From positions 4,588,001-4,652,000 of the forward strand of contig NZ_CP054690.1 of assembly GCF_013348805.1 (NCBI RefSeq): a stretch of 64,000 bases of DNA. Reading direction: 5' to 3'. This document shows, in pieces, positions 63,283 through 64,000 of this stretch. The notes under the pieces were generated by a model, which did no database searches, was not told the DNA's origin, and saw only the letters and a list, made by a program, of their open reading frames with translations. The DNA is from Rhodococcus sp. W8901 (GTDB lineage: Bacteria > Actinomycetota > Actinomycetes > Mycobacteriales > Mycobacteriaceae). Within the stretch, counting starts at the first letter, position 1, and each line of letters opens with the position of its first letter. The position numbers were made by a program, and so were the translations under genes.

Positions 63283-64000
63283 ATGGAAGAGGAAGGGTGG
63301 ACATTGATTCCGATCGATGCGCCGGGCACGTACAACGTGCGCGACGCCGCTTGCGGCCCGGTGGGATCCGGCAGGCTTTTCCGCTCCGCAGCGCTCGACC
63401 GACTCGAGCCGGCCGGCGTGGACGCCCTGCTGTCGACGGGCATCCGCACCGTCGTGGATCTGCGTGACGAATCCGAGAAGAACCCGAGCTCGACCGCACG
63501 GTCCTGGAACGTCGTCGGGATCCCGTTGTACGACCCGGCGTTCGGCGCCCCGTCGCACGGGGACATCGATTCGGTGTATCGCGGACTTCTCCACGACCGC
63601 GGTCACCGGATCGTCGACGCGCTGCGGGCGATCGCCCAGTCACCCGGGCCAGTTCTGGTCCACTGCACGGCCGGCAAGGATCGCACCGGTCTGGTGGTGG
63701 CCGTCGCTCTCACCGCGGTCGGCTCACCTGAGGCGGACGTCCTCGCCGATTACGCGTTGTCCGGCAACCAGGTTCGTCCGCACCGCGAGAAGGCCGCGCG
63801 GCAGTTGCTGGCGCAGCGGGAACTCGACGAGCACGAACGGCAGCAGAGCCTGGAACTGCATCTCGAGTCACCTGCCCCCGCACTCGAACGCGCGCTGGCC
63901 GAACTCCGCGACGTGTACGGCTCGGTGGACGACTACCTGCGCGCCCACGGCTTCACGGACACCGATCTCGCGGCGCTGCGGGATCGCCTGTGCGGCGGGC
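63283..64000 (+). CDS. Tyrosine-protein phosphatase (PtpB-like), cut by the window end
   Basis: At least 239 residues, running off the window. N-terminus IDAPGTYNVRDAACGPVGSGRLFRSAALDRL, P-loop VHCTAGKDRTGLVV (Cys-x5-Arg), and a helical lid RPHREKAARQLL. Matches the Tyr_phosphatase_3/PtpB family of dual-specificity phosphatases. ATG 63283 is the first plausible start; TTG 63304, preceded by GGAAGG, is a good alternative. Confidence 0.85.
   Translation, partial: MEEEGWTLIPIDAPGTYNVRDAACGPVGSGRLFRSAALDRLEPAGVDALLSTGIRTVVDLRDESEKNPSSTARSWNVVGIPLYDPAFGAPSHGDIDSVYRGLLHDRGHRIVDALRAIAQSPGPVLVHCTAGKDRTGLVVAVALTAVGSPEADVLADYALSGNQVRPHREKAARQLLAQRELDEHERQQSLELHLESPAPALERALAELRDVYGSVDDYLRAHGFTDTDLAALRDRLCGG

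Overview
The window is G+C-rich chromosomal DNA of a mycolic-acid actinobacterium (order Mycobacteriales), most likely Rhodococcus or Prescottella. The evidence is the gene content (mshA, senX3-regX3, hbhA, rpf, the copZ/csoR type, bS22) and a gene order that, from memory, follows Mycobacterium tuberculosis from about Rv0472c to Rv0514. Starts are often GTG or TTG, and many neighbouring genes overlap by 4 bp. The genus assignment is inference.

Layout. 1-957 is the end of an unrecognised protein gene. From 11352 down to 980 the minus strand carries one nearly gapless run: rex-hemA-hemC-hemD/cobA-hemB (redox sensing and haem synthesis), four small membrane-protein genes, then csoR-copZ-copA (copper sensing, chaperone, export). 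A Rex-type operator lies upstream of rex and a copper-operator palindrome lies at csoR. 11.5-19 kb holds a glutaredoxin-like gene, a SerB1-like phosphatase, an acyltransferase, a GalE2-like SDR, the tiny ribosomal protein gene bS22, a BldC-like HTH gene, proC, and a thioesterase/MerR pair. 19-25.9 kb holds a sugar-phosphate isomerase, an Rv0497-like protein, ppx, a Cys-rich protein, regX3-senX3 and gpmA.

25.9-31.7 kb holds a degraded acyl-CoA ligase fragment, an rpf gene behind a perfect Crp box, and ybjN, mshA, a hydrolase and an MFS gene. 31.8-38.5 kb is more accessory: a PIG-L deacetylase, a tocopherol-cyclase-like protein, a secreted lipase homologue that lacks its catalytic Ser and His, a ROK regulator preceded by a Cys-rich leaderless small ORF, an SDR and a DUF2804 protein. 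38.5-41.2 kb is an orphan type VII (ESX)-associated module: EspG-like, YbaB-like, WXG100-like, and a CpnT-N-terminal-like protein with no toxin domain.

41.4-51.6 kb holds a secreted hydrolase, an LprQ-type L,D-transpeptidase, murB, two tandem DUF2505 genes, methyltransferases, an AbiEi-like protein, a DUF2993 protein, deoC, purU and another hydrolase. 51.7-54.7 kb is a MerR regulator and a diiron oxygenase separated by an intact IS481-family element (52514-53625) with an 11-bp core inverted repeat, a 6-bp target duplication and an RBS-sequestering hairpin. The rest holds DUF2516, a flavin monooxygenase, hbhA with its XRE regulator, DUF445, a TetR gene, a DUF4873 gene with an operator-bearing leaderless promoter, an ABC1 kinase, an RpiR regulator and a tyrosine phosphatase cut by the window end.

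I found no tRNA, rRNA or CRISPR array. The most interesting items are the Cys-rich leader at 36497-36610, the pseudo-lipase, the toxin-less ESX module and several precise operator/promoter arrangements.
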